NCBI GenBank assembly: GCA_018663505.1
Contig: JABJQG010000052.1
Location: 1-64,000 of the forward strand
Direction of reading: 5' to 3'
DNA length: 64,000 bases
From: Pseudobdellovibrionaceae bacterium
GTDB lineage: Bacteria; Bdellovibrionota; Bdellovibrionia; Bdellovibrionales; UBA1609
Each line of letters starts with the position of its first letter. The stretch's first letter is position 1. Positions 26,205 through 34,554 of the stretch are shown piece after piece. The translations under genes and the position numbers were made by a program. The notes beneath the pieces are model-generated. The model did no database searches and had not been told where the DNA came from. It saw only the letters and a list, made by a program, of their open reading frames with translations.

Positions 26205-27452
26205 TTAACCTATTGCATTCTTCAACCGCCTTGCTTTCTCTCGTCCCCTCTGGAGTACATTGTTTAGCCTAAGCTCCTCTATCCTCTGTTTTAGAATTTG
26301 ATCACGAGTTAATTCCCCTTTAAACTGTACGTCGTTATCAACATTGGAGTTCCTAGTGTAGTAACGCATGATCAGTTCCTGAGCATCAAAGTAGATCAAT
26401 TTAACATTTCTATTTTCCTCTAAGGAGGACTGCACTTCATTTAATTTCCACCCCGCCTTTTGATGATACCTTAAAATCGAGCCTTCAACAGTACTTGCAT
26501 AAATTCGAACTCCAGCCAATCTCTCATAGGCATCTTGAAGTTGATCATCAGGAAGTTCTAAAACACGGTTTCTTTTAATTTCAATGGGGGCCGGTTCTGC
26601 AAATATTAGTGCACTATCTTGTGCTTGCCTGTTCCAAGACTGTATCTCTAACGACATGTCTTCTTTATTAAAATATTCCATTTTCGACTCTAGTAAGTCT
26701 GGGTTTACTTTAAACAAAATATACTTTGCCACATGCCTATACAAAGAGGAGTTTTTATCCACCACGTCTGGCAAAGCAGTTAAGGAAGAAATAAAAAATA
26801 CATTCACATCTTCCCCGGCCTGTTCAATTTGCCTTTCTGGTAGAGCAATATCTCTCATTTCTTCTTCCAAATAATGTTTAGAATTAGTGGTCCCTTTGTT
26901 CAAAGTCATTTTGCCATCTTCGTGAAAATCAAATAATTTTGTGGATCCATCAAAAAGTACAAGGCCACTATAAAACTGCTCCCCCAACCCATACCCTATA
27001 AAAATTTTTCTTTGAAATGCTAGCTTCTTATTTTCACTAATAAATCCATCTACAACTGAAGCGTCATGTTTGTACTGATCAACTCTCTGTTGTAATAAAT
27101 CTCCAACAACAGGGTCTAACTTACGTTCTTTTTCAATTTTTTCGCCAGCAGCAATCCACCACCAGAATTTAGCATCATACTGGGCAGGTATTATCTTCCC
27201 CCCCCTTCTTCTCTGCCGCGACTTATGAGGAGTGTAAAAACCCTCCTCAAGAGTCATTTTCTTTTTGTTCGTAATTTCAATAATGGATTCCACATAGCCG
27301 GAATATTTATTATTAAAAAAATCCACGCATTTATATCTATACATACTTGGCCTTACATTCATTATTGCCATTGGTACTAACCCCACACTAAAAACTAACT
27401 GCGGGAAAATACAGTATATAAACACAATGTAACGTAAAAAAGCCTTCTGCAT
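26205..27452 (-). CDS. Secreted protein of unknown function, paralogue of the 11350-12828 protein
   Basis: A signal peptide (MQKAFLRYIVFIYCIFPQLVFS) is followed by AIMNVRPSMYRYKCVDFF. It shares with the 11350 protein the AIM...Y.K..C..F start, LFDGST, and a PER.IE.....FISSL block followed by LYRHVAKYI. Near the C terminus, EGSILRYHQKAGWKL resembles the last helix/strand of a GNAT acyltransferase fold. An acyl-CoA pocket motif is not evident. It is isolated: convergent with the lipoprotein at 26182 and 227 bp from the gliding cluster. Function unknown; the shared pattern suggests a lineage-specific exported family. Confidence 0.68.
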   Translation of the reverse strand: MQKAFLRYIVFIYCIFPQLVFSVGLVPMAIMNVRPSMYRYKCVDFFNNKYSGYVESIIEITNKKKMTLEEGFYTPHKSRQRRRGGKIIPAQYDAKFWWWIAAGEKIEKERKLDPVVGDLLQQRVDQYKHDASVVDGFISENKKLAFQRKIFIGYGLGEQFYSGLVLFDGSTKLFDFHEDGKMTLNKGTTNSKHYLEEEMRDIALPERQIEQAGEDVNVFFISSLTALPDVVDKNSSLYRHVAKYILFKVNPDLLESKMEYFNKEDMSLEIQSWNRQAQDSALIFAEPAPIEIKRNRVLELPDDQLQDAYERLAGVRIYASTVEGSILRYHQKAGWKLNEVQSSLEENRNVKLIYFDAQELIMRYYTRNSNVDNDVQFKGELTRDQILKQRIEELRLNNVLQRGREKARRLKNAIG

Positions 27453-27679
27453 TTTACGATTTTACCATATATCTATTGCAGTATTTCTTCTAAGTAAAAA
27501 GATGTAAACTTTACAGAAGAGCTTGTAGAGTTAGACAGTTTTCTCAATGGAAATAATAAAACTTTATAAACGTAAACCTCATCACTAATGAAGCACTTAT
27601 CTGTGCAACTTTCCTTGGACACCAGCCGCCTCTGAATTAGCACCTAATATCAATGGCTTAGGGAAACTGAACACATTAA

Positions 27680-28315
27680 TTAATTCGCTAGTTTTTTGTA
27701 TTTAGCGTGTCTTTGTCTGGCTACTTTCGATTCTGACTTCCACTTCTTCATCTGCTTTCTGTAGTCATTCTTTTTAGCAACCCAAGATTTATGTTCATCT
27801 TTTGCTGTGATCTCTTTATCTTCAATATTTCTTCGTAGCACAACTAAATCTTGGTTTTGCTCACCCCATTCAAGTTTTTCTGTATCTATTTCTACAATCT
27901 TCTTGTCATACTCTTGAATATTTAAATTTCTCAGGTTTATATTAGCCTCAAGTTTTATAAGTAAAGCTTTTAGTTTCTCCATTTCCTGAGTTTCTTTCAT
28001 GAGCTTCTTATTTTCTTTGGCCTTATAAGCAATGACTTTTAACTTCATTTTATCTAACGCTTTTTTATTTTTTTCTATATTTCTATCATTTTTACTCACT
28101 GCTCTTTTCTGAGCTCTTAAAGTGGTAATAGATTTTTTTAGTTCCACAATATTTTTCTTAGAAATTTCGTAATTCACTTTATACTGTTCGTAATTAGATA
28201 AGCTGTTATCCTTATTCTGTTCAAGCCGGTCTAAATCAACCTGCACCTCTACCTTGGCAAAAACCGGAGAAACCAACAAACTCAATGTGGATATAATTAA
28301 TATTTGCTTTCTCAT
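27680..28315 (-). CDS. Periplasmic coiled-coil protein at the end of the gliding-type cluster
   Basis: A signal peptide (1-20, ending VFA) is followed by about 190 residues of almost uninterrupted Lys/Glu/Leu heptads (for example KKIVEIDTEKLEWGEQNQDL). This predicts a long coiled coil in the periplasm. No family is recognised. Its start overlaps the stop of the preceding GltI-like gene by 4 bases (ATGA), so it is translated with the cluster and is a good candidate for an extra structural part of the machine. Confidence 0.75.
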   Translation of the reverse strand: MRKQILIISTLSLLVSPVFAKVEVQVDLDRLEQNKDNSLSNYEQYKVNYEISKKNIVELKKSITTLRAQKRAVSKNDRNIEKNKKALDKMKLKVIAYKAKENKKLMKETQEMEKLKALLIKLEANINLRNLNIQEYDKKIVEIDTEKLEWGEQNQDLVVLRRNIEDKEITAKDEHKSWVAKKNDYRKQMKKWKSESKVARQRHAKYKKLAN

Positions 28316-30918
28316 AAACTCCCCTTTTTCTCTTCACCAGATTTAACTGCATGATTTTTAAAATTAATTTTTTTATTCTTAAACTCTGGGCAATTATTTT
28401 TTAATGCTGATCTATAATTACCAATTTCATCTTCCCAGTATTCACCAGTAACACTCCAACTTAATGTTTTTTGTGGCTGCATACTCGCTGGTATCCTAGT
28501 TGCCTTTTTCTTGGTAACCTTGCCACCGGCAACTTGAAATCTAATATTTTGCCCACTACCTGCATAAGCTTCGTATCGAAGAAGCTCATTATTATTTATA
28601 AGGTGTTTCAATTGAGCGTGAATCAACTTAGTTCGTCTTTTAAGAACTCTTCCTGCTTTAAGCTTAAGTATATTCTTTTCCTTTGCAATTCTTCTAAAAG
28701 CTTTCTTTTTTAACCTAAAAAATCCTTGTCGCCCCTCTTCATAAACCTGTAATTGAAATCGCATGGCGGCAATTAAGTCTTTTTCCAAACGAACTTTTGC
28801 TTTGTATACGTTGACGTTGGCTAATAGCTCTTTTTTAACTTTGGCCTTTTTAATTAACCCACGGTATTTAGCCAAACGTTTTTTTGCTTTTTTCCCTCGC
28901 CATCTTAATTTCGCCTTGTCCTTAATGATAAGAGAATTAATAAATCTATATTGGTCCAGTTCATCTTCTTTTTGATTCAAAGAAGACTGTAGAGATAAAA
29001 AGTCACGGTGCCTCGCCATCTCACGAATCAATTGATAAGGTAAACCTTCAATATTCTTAGTGCTTTTTCCTGTAAGATACTTTTTTACCAAATTATAATA
29101 AGCCAAGTTCTTCTTTTTCTTGTTTAGATAATTACCAATTTTAGGCACCCAAGGCTTATAACGCTCCTCCATTAGTTTTAATGTTTGATAAGCATCACCA
29201 TATTGACAAATATTTAAGTAACCAATAGTTCTAACAACATAAGAATCAGGTTTATAAACAGCCTTAAAGTATGGGGAGTGCAGAGAGTACATATTACCAA
29301 TAGCACCAGAGGCATCCTGAGCCATAAGTTGTGACCAACCCTGTTCCACAAGTGCTTGTACCCAGTATGGACTATTTTTATCCACTTTTAAAAACTCAGC
29401 AGATGATTGTTTAAATTTCTTTTGACGAAAATAAATACGTCCCATATTTAGAGCTATCAATGAACTTAATTTTGAATCATCAATTTTTTTTGTAAGCATA
29501 TATTTCCTTAAACCCACAAATCGAGCAATGGACTGATCATGTCGCTCTAAAGCATAGTCGGACACACCTAATATAAATTGTGCCTTATGGTAATACTTGC
29601 TTTTCTTACTTACTTTTTCTGAAAATGATTTTGCAATTTTAAATTGCAAATCAATGGAGTATGCTCGTGAAAGGACATAATTAGCTCCATCTCTAGCCTC
29701 ATCAGGAATTAATGCTTTGTTCTTAATCTTCATTAATACACGCGCAACAGTGAGCTCATATTGTACAGGCAGATCTTTAATCAATACTTTAATAGCTATT
29801 GGAGATAACTCGGGATCCTCGGCCTTTACCACTTTAAGCAATCTTGTTGTAGATTCCGAGTAAAATCCCATCTCATGAGAGCATAAACCTAAATAATAAT
29901 TAGACTCCCTCTTATACTCTTTTATATTGGAAATATCATGAAATAACCCAGAAACAACATGACAATTATTCCCTCTTTTATATAAAATCGTTGCACTTAA
30001 CATTTTTAAATGATTTTTCGAATATTTAAAATATTCTTTTTCTGCATCTAAAGGCAAAGTTTCAATTTTGGCTAAGGCCTTTGCAATGCGTTTTTCATTT
30101 ACCAGAAGATCTAAGCCAAAATCTTTTCTTTTTGCTTGCCTAGCCGGACCAATCTTAGCCTGCTTAAACCTTTTCCATAATCTCACTTCATCTTTATATA
30201 ATCGCCCTGGTCCCTTAAGGGGTTTTGCCAACTTATAATTCGGCTTTAAACTCTCAAAATTTTGCACGATAAAGTCTTGCGAAGACAGCTCTGCTGGTCT
30301 ACCTGGATTCAACTTAGGTAGAGAAGTGACTTTTATTTTTTTAATTCTTACTTTTCCAGCCTTATTAGTGGTCTTTTTCTTATTATATAGATTAAAATAG
30401 GCCACTCCAGATTTAGTTAAAGGTAACGCTACATCAGGTTTTACTGCAGGTCTTTTAAGTGATGTAAAATTCTTATTCTTAATGGTATTTGAACTTTCTT
30501 TAATCTGAGACTGGCTTTCCTTCTTATTATTGGAAACAAAAGCTGGAATCATGGGGATCAAAACCTGACCATTATCATCTAGTACCTGAGGCAAAGGTGC
30601 TTTTTGTGGTACTTCTTCTTTCACAACTTTCTGAGGGGATGCATTAGACTTCTTAATATTTTTAGCATTATTAACAGCAGGAGAGGATTCATTAGTCTTT
30701 GTTTTATCCTCAAGAAAGTCTTTCTTGGCTTTTTGCCAAAAACTTAAAGCTTTTGACTTATAAAAGGAATATGCATCTTTCACATCTTTTTTAGCCTTGG
30801 CAATTTGAGCTTTATATGTGGATTCCTCTTGAACCGAAGAGTATTCCATAAACCTTGCGTTTGAACTCAAGGTAAACAAAATTGATAATACAAATATAAA
30901 ACTTTTTAACTTCTTCAC
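28312..30918 (-). CDS. gltI: Large periplasmic TPR-like protein, GltI-position
   Basis: 868 aa with a signal peptide (about 1-21). A Lys/Ser/Pro-rich low-complexity region (about 60-210) is followed by helical repeats of TPR type (about 270-600: YYLGLCSHEMGFYSESTTRLL, IALNMGRIYFRQKKFKQSS, ALVEQGWSQLMAQDASGAI). A basic coiled-coil C-terminal third comes next, and the end holds AYAGSGQNIRFQVAGG. By position after the GltH-like barrel it corresponds to gltI (AgmK-like, TPR) of the Myxococcus G1 cluster. The assignment rests on order and architecture, not on recognised identity. It begins 12 nt after gltH and overlaps the next gene by 4. Confidence 0.65.
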   Translation of the reverse strand: MKKLKSFIFVLSILFTLSSNARFMEYSSVQEESTYKAQIAKAKKDVKDAYSFYKSKALSFWQKAKKDFLEDKTKTNESSPAVNNAKNIKKSNASPQKVVKEEVPQKAPLPQVLDDNGQVLIPMIPAFVSNNKKESQSQIKESSNTIKNKNFTSLKRPAVKPDVALPLTKSGVAYFNLYNKKKTTNKAGKVRIKKIKVTSLPKLNPGRPAELSSQDFIVQNFESLKPNYKLAKPLKGPGRLYKDEVRLWKRFKQAKIGPARQAKRKDFGLDLLVNEKRIAKALAKIETLPLDAEKEYFKYSKNHLKMLSATILYKRGNNCHVVSGLFHDISNIKEYKRESNYYLGLCSHEMGFYSESTTRLLKVVKAEDPELSPIAIKVLIKDLPVQYELTVARVLMKIKNKALIPDEARDGANYVLSRAYSIDLQFKIAKSFSEKVSKKSKYYHKAQFILGVSDYALERHDQSIARFVGLRKYMLTKKIDDSKLSSLIALNMGRIYFRQKKFKQSSAEFLKVDKNSPYWVQALVEQGWSQLMAQDASGAIGNMYSLHSPYFKAVYKPDSYVVRTIGYLNICQYGDAYQTLKLMEERYKPWVPKIGNYLNKKKKNLAYYNLVKKYLTGKSTKNIEGLPYQLIREMARHRDFLSLQSSLNQKEDELDQYRFINSLIIKDKAKLRWRGKKAKKRLAKYRGLIKKAKVKKELLANVNVYKAKVRLEKDLIAAMRFQLQVYEEGRQGFFRLKKKAFRRIAKEKNILKLKAGRVLKRRTKLIHAQLKHLINNNELLRYEAYAGSGQNIRFQVAGGKVTKKKATRIPASMQPQKTLSWSVTGEYWEDEIGNYRSALKNNCPEFKNKKINFKNHAVKSGEEKKGSL

Positions 30919-30930
30919 ATGAATCCTTTA

Positions 30931-31749
30931 TTAAAAATAAAAAGTAGCTCCCAACAAAAATGTTGTAGCGTTAGTTGTGTCGTCACGAATCTTTTCACCA
31001 GAGTTATAATTTAGTACTTCCTCTTTGAACCAACGGTTTCTTAAATCCGCCCGCACAGCAAAGTTCTTATGAATGAAAAAATATTGTGAAACATCAAATC
31101 CAATGGCTAGAGATGACTTGCTTCTATCACCAGCCCTTATCTTTTGATCGTAGCTTGTAAGCCCAATATTTGGGGTAAAGGCCATATCAAAATATATAAT
31201 TTTTTTATTCAAAAGACTAACTTTAGCGTAAAAAGGAACCCAGTTGTAACCCACTGCTAAATGATTTTGTATTTTACCATGATCTGGATAAATTCCAGTT
31301 TCATTTGCAGCATCATTCACAAAAGCATCCACAGTTTTATTGTCAGCAGCATTAGATTTAATATAACTGACTTCAATACCATGGCGTTCGGAGAAAAAAT
31401 AATTACCTGTAAGGGCTAGATCAAATCCGCTAGAGTAAGCATCGTTAACCATAGGTCCCGTTTGTAGAGTAACAGCATACCTTTTCACTTTAGTATAAGT
31501 TCTATTTTGCACAACACTAAAATCAGTGTCCTTTGGTGCCCAGTATTTCTTCTCTAAACCAGAAATATCTAGTTTATCTGTTTTTGCAGTTGCCTTTGCC
31601 TTAGTACTCTTAGCAGTCTTAGCTACTACAGGTTTAGGTGCTACTTTTTTTCTCTTGTATTGCGTGCTTTGAGCAACGCTATTTAATGAAAACAATAGTA
31701 TAATTAAATGAACTAAACTGATTTTCAACACCACTGAATTTTTAATCAT
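30931..31749 (-). CDS. gltH: Outer-membrane beta-barrel protein of the gliding cluster, GltH-like
   Basis: A signal peptide (1-26, SVAQ) leads into a Lys/Ala/Pro linker (about 30-60). The conserved entry LEKKYWAPKDTDFSVVQNRTY then opens a barrel with SSGFDLALTGNYFFSERHG and terminal TFLLGATFYF. This is the 'outer membrane beta-barrel domain' family met in myxobacterial gliding loci (GltA/B/H). Predicted role: the outer-membrane contact of the trans-envelope complex. GGAGGAG precedes the ATG. A 151-bp gap separates it from gltG upstream, the longest gap within the cluster. Confidence 0.78.
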   Translation of the reverse strand: MIKNSVVLKISLVHLIILLFSLNSVAQSTQYKRKKVAPKPVVAKTAKSTKAKATAKTDKLDISGLEKKYWAPKDTDFSVVQNRTYTKVKRYAVTLQTGPMVNDAYSSGFDLALTGNYFFSERHGIEVSYIKSNAADNKTVDAFVNDAANETGIYPDHGKIQNHLAVGYNWVPFYAKVSLLNKKIIYFDMAFTPNIGLTSYDQKIRAGDRSKSSLAIGFDVSQYFFIHKNFAVRADLRNRWFKEEVLNYNSGEKIRDDTTNATTFLLGATFYF

Positions 31750-31900
31750 AACTCCTCCAACACCTAGTCTTAAAGGCTATCGGAACATCCACTGAAATAT
31801 TTAAAAGGGTAATATTATGAATAAATTTTAAACAGTGTCTCAAATAAGTACGTATCTCACTGATACAAACTAAAACCATTTTATTTATCCCAAATTCATT

Positions 31901-33397
31901 TCAGTTTGTACTCTTAAATAGAAAAGGGTACGACACCCTGACGTTAGTACCACCGTCTGGCTTGGGAAACTTCCATTTAGCTATACGACGCAGTATACAG
32001 CCCTCTACCATTGCGCTGTTCATTGTGGATGTGCCAATTTGCTGTGAAGCAACTTGTCCATTTGGGCCAATTACAAACTTTACTAAAAGCTTCCCATAGA
32101 GCTCAGGGTTAGCACTTAACTGTCTTTCATAACAATATCTAATCTGACCTAAGTTTTCTCGTATTGTTCGAGCTATAATTTCGCGTGCAAGTCCACCCTG
32201 CACATCAGTGTCTTCTTCTATGATTCCCACATTAGCTTGTCCAACACTACCTGAAGCTAAACCGTCCAATCCTTTTAATTTAGCAGCCGACCCTGCCCCA
32301 ATGGTACTCACTGAATTCAACTTAAAACTTTTAAGATTAGACTTCACTTTACTGTTTTTTAATTTAGATTTAGAAACTGAAGAAAATGCCCGACCTGCTC
32401 GACTTGAATTACTAGGTTTCACACCTTGAGATTTTACAATTGTAGCCGTCTTCGATGCTCGTTGAGCAATCTTACCTATAAGTTGACTGAGTCCAGACTT
32501 TTTAAACTTCTTACTAAAATTCACAACCTTAGGCGGCTTATTCGTCTTTACTGGTTTAACTGTTTTTGATGTTTTCGTTTTTTTTGTGGTTTTAGATACA
32601 AATTTATTTTTTAATTTTTGTGTTTTTTCACGATGCTTTTTAGTTGATTTGGCGTCGTATATCATACGTGTGTATTTATTCTTTAAAGGCTTCAACTGTT
32701 TTAATTCGGAATTCTCCATTTGTGGATAAAAAGCTATTAAGCCAAATATGATCATCAATGAAACTGTCGAAATTATTGCCGGCATTTTAAAGTTTGGGTC
32801 CCATAGGTTAAATATTTTTTCTTTAAAGTTGTCTTCTATTCTACTTGTTCTTACCAATCGTTGCTGTATTTCAATATCTGCAAATGAACTTTTCACCCAA
32901 ATATGATCATTTGGTGCTTTTAATACTATTTTCTCTCTATTTTGTAAAAATATAAAAGGATCGTTCTCTTTTAGCAAATGAGTCGCAATTATATGATCAT
33001 TCTTTCTTAAAATTACTTGATGAAACAGATCACCAATTTTATTTTCATCGGCGCCAGGTCTTGACTCAATTTTAAAAAGTTCACTTTTTATTTCAATGGG
33101 TTTAATTTTTAATAAGTGTCCACCAATATTACAGATTGTCTCGTGGTGTATAGGAGTTTCTAGTACAGGATTCTTACGTACCCAAGTCCCAGAGTCGGAG
33201 CATAAATCTAACAATGTCCAACCATCCTCACTGTATTCTAACATGGCATGTATTCCTGCCACTTCATCACCTAGAAGACGAACATGGGCATCTCTGGACG
33301 AACCAAATATAATCTGCTTGTTCTTAGACTTAAAGTTATAAGAACCTACAAATTTATTATCATAATTGTGCTCAATTTCAACTTCAAACCGTCGCAT
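31901..33397 (-). CDS. gltG: FHA domain, single TM and AgmX/PglI-type (TonB-like) C-terminal domain protein, GltG-like
   Basis: 498 aa. An N-terminal cytoplasmic FHA domain (about 28-98) has IFGSSRDAHVRL, GIHAMLEY and DSGTWV. A second FHA-like or linker part runs to about 200, and one membrane helix spans about 205-225 (AIISTVSLMIIFGLIAF). A Lys/Thr/Ser-rich periplasmic arm (about 230-370) follows. The C terminus is the AgmX/PglI domain (about 400-498, EIIARTIRENLGQIRYCYE, GKLLVKFVIGPNGQV, IAKWKFPKP), a TonB-C relative. GltG of Myxococcus has the same make-up. It should carry motor force from the stator across the periplasm and read a phospho-signal through FHA. It is followed by a 151-bp gap. 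Confidence 0.85.
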   Translation of the reverse strand: MRRFEVEIEHNYDNKFVGSYNFKSKNKQIIFGSSRDAHVRLLGDEVAGIHAMLEYSEDGWTLLDLCSDSGTWVRKNPVLETPIHHETICNIGGHLLKIKPIEIKSELFKIESRPGADENKIGDLFHQVILRKNDHIIATHLLKENDPFIFLQNREKIVLKAPNDHIWVKSSFADIEIQQRLVRTSRIEDNFKEKIFNLWDPNFKMPAIISTVSLMIIFGLIAFYPQMENSELKQLKPLKNKYTRMIYDAKSTKKHREKTQKLKNKFVSKTTKKTKTSKTVKPVKTNKPPKVVNFSKKFKKSGLSQLIGKIAQRASKTATIVKSQGVKPSNSSRAGRAFSSVSKSKLKNSKVKSNLKSFKLNSVSTIGAGSAAKLKGLDGLASGSVGQANVGIIEEDTDVQGGLAREIIARTIRENLGQIRYCYERQLSANPELYGKLLVKFVIGPNGQVASQQIGTSTMNSAMVEGCILRRIAKWKFPKPDGGTNVRVSYPFLFKSTN

Positions 33398-33400
33398 TGT

Positions 33401-33637
33401 TTACTCCAAATATCTCACAGAATTTTTGATCTCTTTGTCAAATTTCTTTCTTACTTTATATAGAGGCATAAATTTAAGACCACGCTTTTGCAACAAGTAT
33501 GCTCCATCTGGGCTTCTAGACATCCCATCAACCTCAGATCCATCGAAACTCACATCCTGAGTTTTTCTATACTTAACACTCTTAGCAATGGCCGAATATG
33601 ATACAACCAAGATTGTTAAAATAACTAATAATCTCAT
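33401..33637 (-). CDS. gltF: Small exported protein, GltF/CglF-position
   Basis: 78 aa: a signal peptide (MRLLVILTILVVSYSAIA) and a short mature chain with FDGSEVDGMSRSPDGAYLL and a basic end (KVRKKFDKEIKNSVRYLE). It starts on the last base of the gltE-like stop codon and ends 3 bp before gltG, so it is embedded in the operon and is real despite its size. In Myxococcus a small gliding protein, CglF/GltF, sits in the same slot between GltE and GltG. The name is proposed from synteny and size. Confidence 0.65.
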   Translation of the reverse strand: MRLLVILTILVVSYSAIAKSVKYRKTQDVSFDGSEVDGMSRSPDGAYLLQKRGLKFMPLYKVRKKFDKEIKNSVRYLE

Positions 33638-34554
33638 TAGTTCACTCCTTTGTTTTTCAAGCTACTCACTGATCTTTTTTTGTTGTTTAGCTTTGAAACA
33701 ACAGTTTCTAGTTCTCTAATTTTTTGATTCAGATTAAATGATGTTTTTTTATTGAGTTTATTAGACTTCATTAAAATTCTTATTTTTTTATACAGTGAAA
33801 GTGCAACCGAACTGTTATTCATCTTTTTTTCATAAATGGAGGCCCTTCTTAGGCGTATATCAAGATTTCGATGATCTACTTTAATAGCCTTATCAAAAAA
33901 CAATATAGCGTCCTTAAACTTACCTAAAAAATAATAATTATCTGCAATACCTGCTAATGCCTCTTTATGGACAGCATTATTCTTGTAGATAAGGTTATAG
34001 TGTTTTAAAGATTGCTTAAACTGTAGTGAATTAATATATGATCTTGCTAAATAAAGATGAGCCGCTTCTAAATTGGGATCTTTCTCAATAGATCGCTGCA
34101 TGTCTGCCATAGCACCATGCAAATCATTATTTTTTAACTTAATACGCGCTCTTTGATAATGAAAGAGTCCTGAACTAGGCTGTTTATCTTGAGCATTTTC
34201 GATCATCCAAATTGCTAAAGGATAATTCTTTTCATACTCAGCGACAACACTTAAGTAATAGTAACCCCAAGGCGATTTTTTGTAATTTGACAGTATCACA
34301 CGACTATACGAAGTCGCTCTGTCAAGTTTTGACTGTTTAATACAAATATTTGAATATTCCTTAAGTCTTTTTAATGTCAAATCATTATGCTTTTTTTCTT
34401 GATATTTAGGGCAAATCCCTTTGATTTCATATGCTTTAGATTTTAAACCAATAAAACTATTTGTTTTATAAACATCACTGGGACTTACTTCAGTTTTTTT
34501 AACAGTAGCACAGGAGACACTAAATAAAATTACTAATAATAAACTATATTTCAT
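33637..34554 (-). CDS. gltE: TPR lipoprotein, GltE/AglT-like
   Basis: 305 aa. A lipoprotein signal (MKYSLLLVILFSVSC) is followed by TPR repeats from about 95 to 250 (PWGYYYLSVVAEYEKNYPLAI, AHLYLARSYINSLQFKQSLKHY, AGIADNYYFLGKFKDAILFFDKAI). A basic coiled-coil end (LNQKIRELETVVSKLNNKKR) closes the chain. It corresponds in position and domain content to AglT/GltE. It overlaps gltD by 11 bases and gltF by 1. Predicted to sit on the periplasmic face of a membrane as a scaffold of the complex. Confidence 0.7.
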   Translation of the reverse strand: MKYSLLLVILFSVSCATVKKTEVSPSDVYKTNSFIGLKSKAYEIKGICPKYQEKKHNDLTLKRLKEYSNICIKQSKLDRATSYSRVILSNYKKSPWGYYYLSVVAEYEKNYPLAIWMIENAQDKQPSSGLFHYQRARIKLKNNDLHGAMADMQRSIEKDPNLEAAHLYLARSYINSLQFKQSLKHYNLIYKNNAVHKEALAGIADNYYFLGKFKDAILFFDKAIKVDHRNLDIRLRRASIYEKKMNNSSVALSLYKKIRILMKSNKLNKKTSFNLNQKIRELETVVSKLNNKKRSVSSLKNKGVN

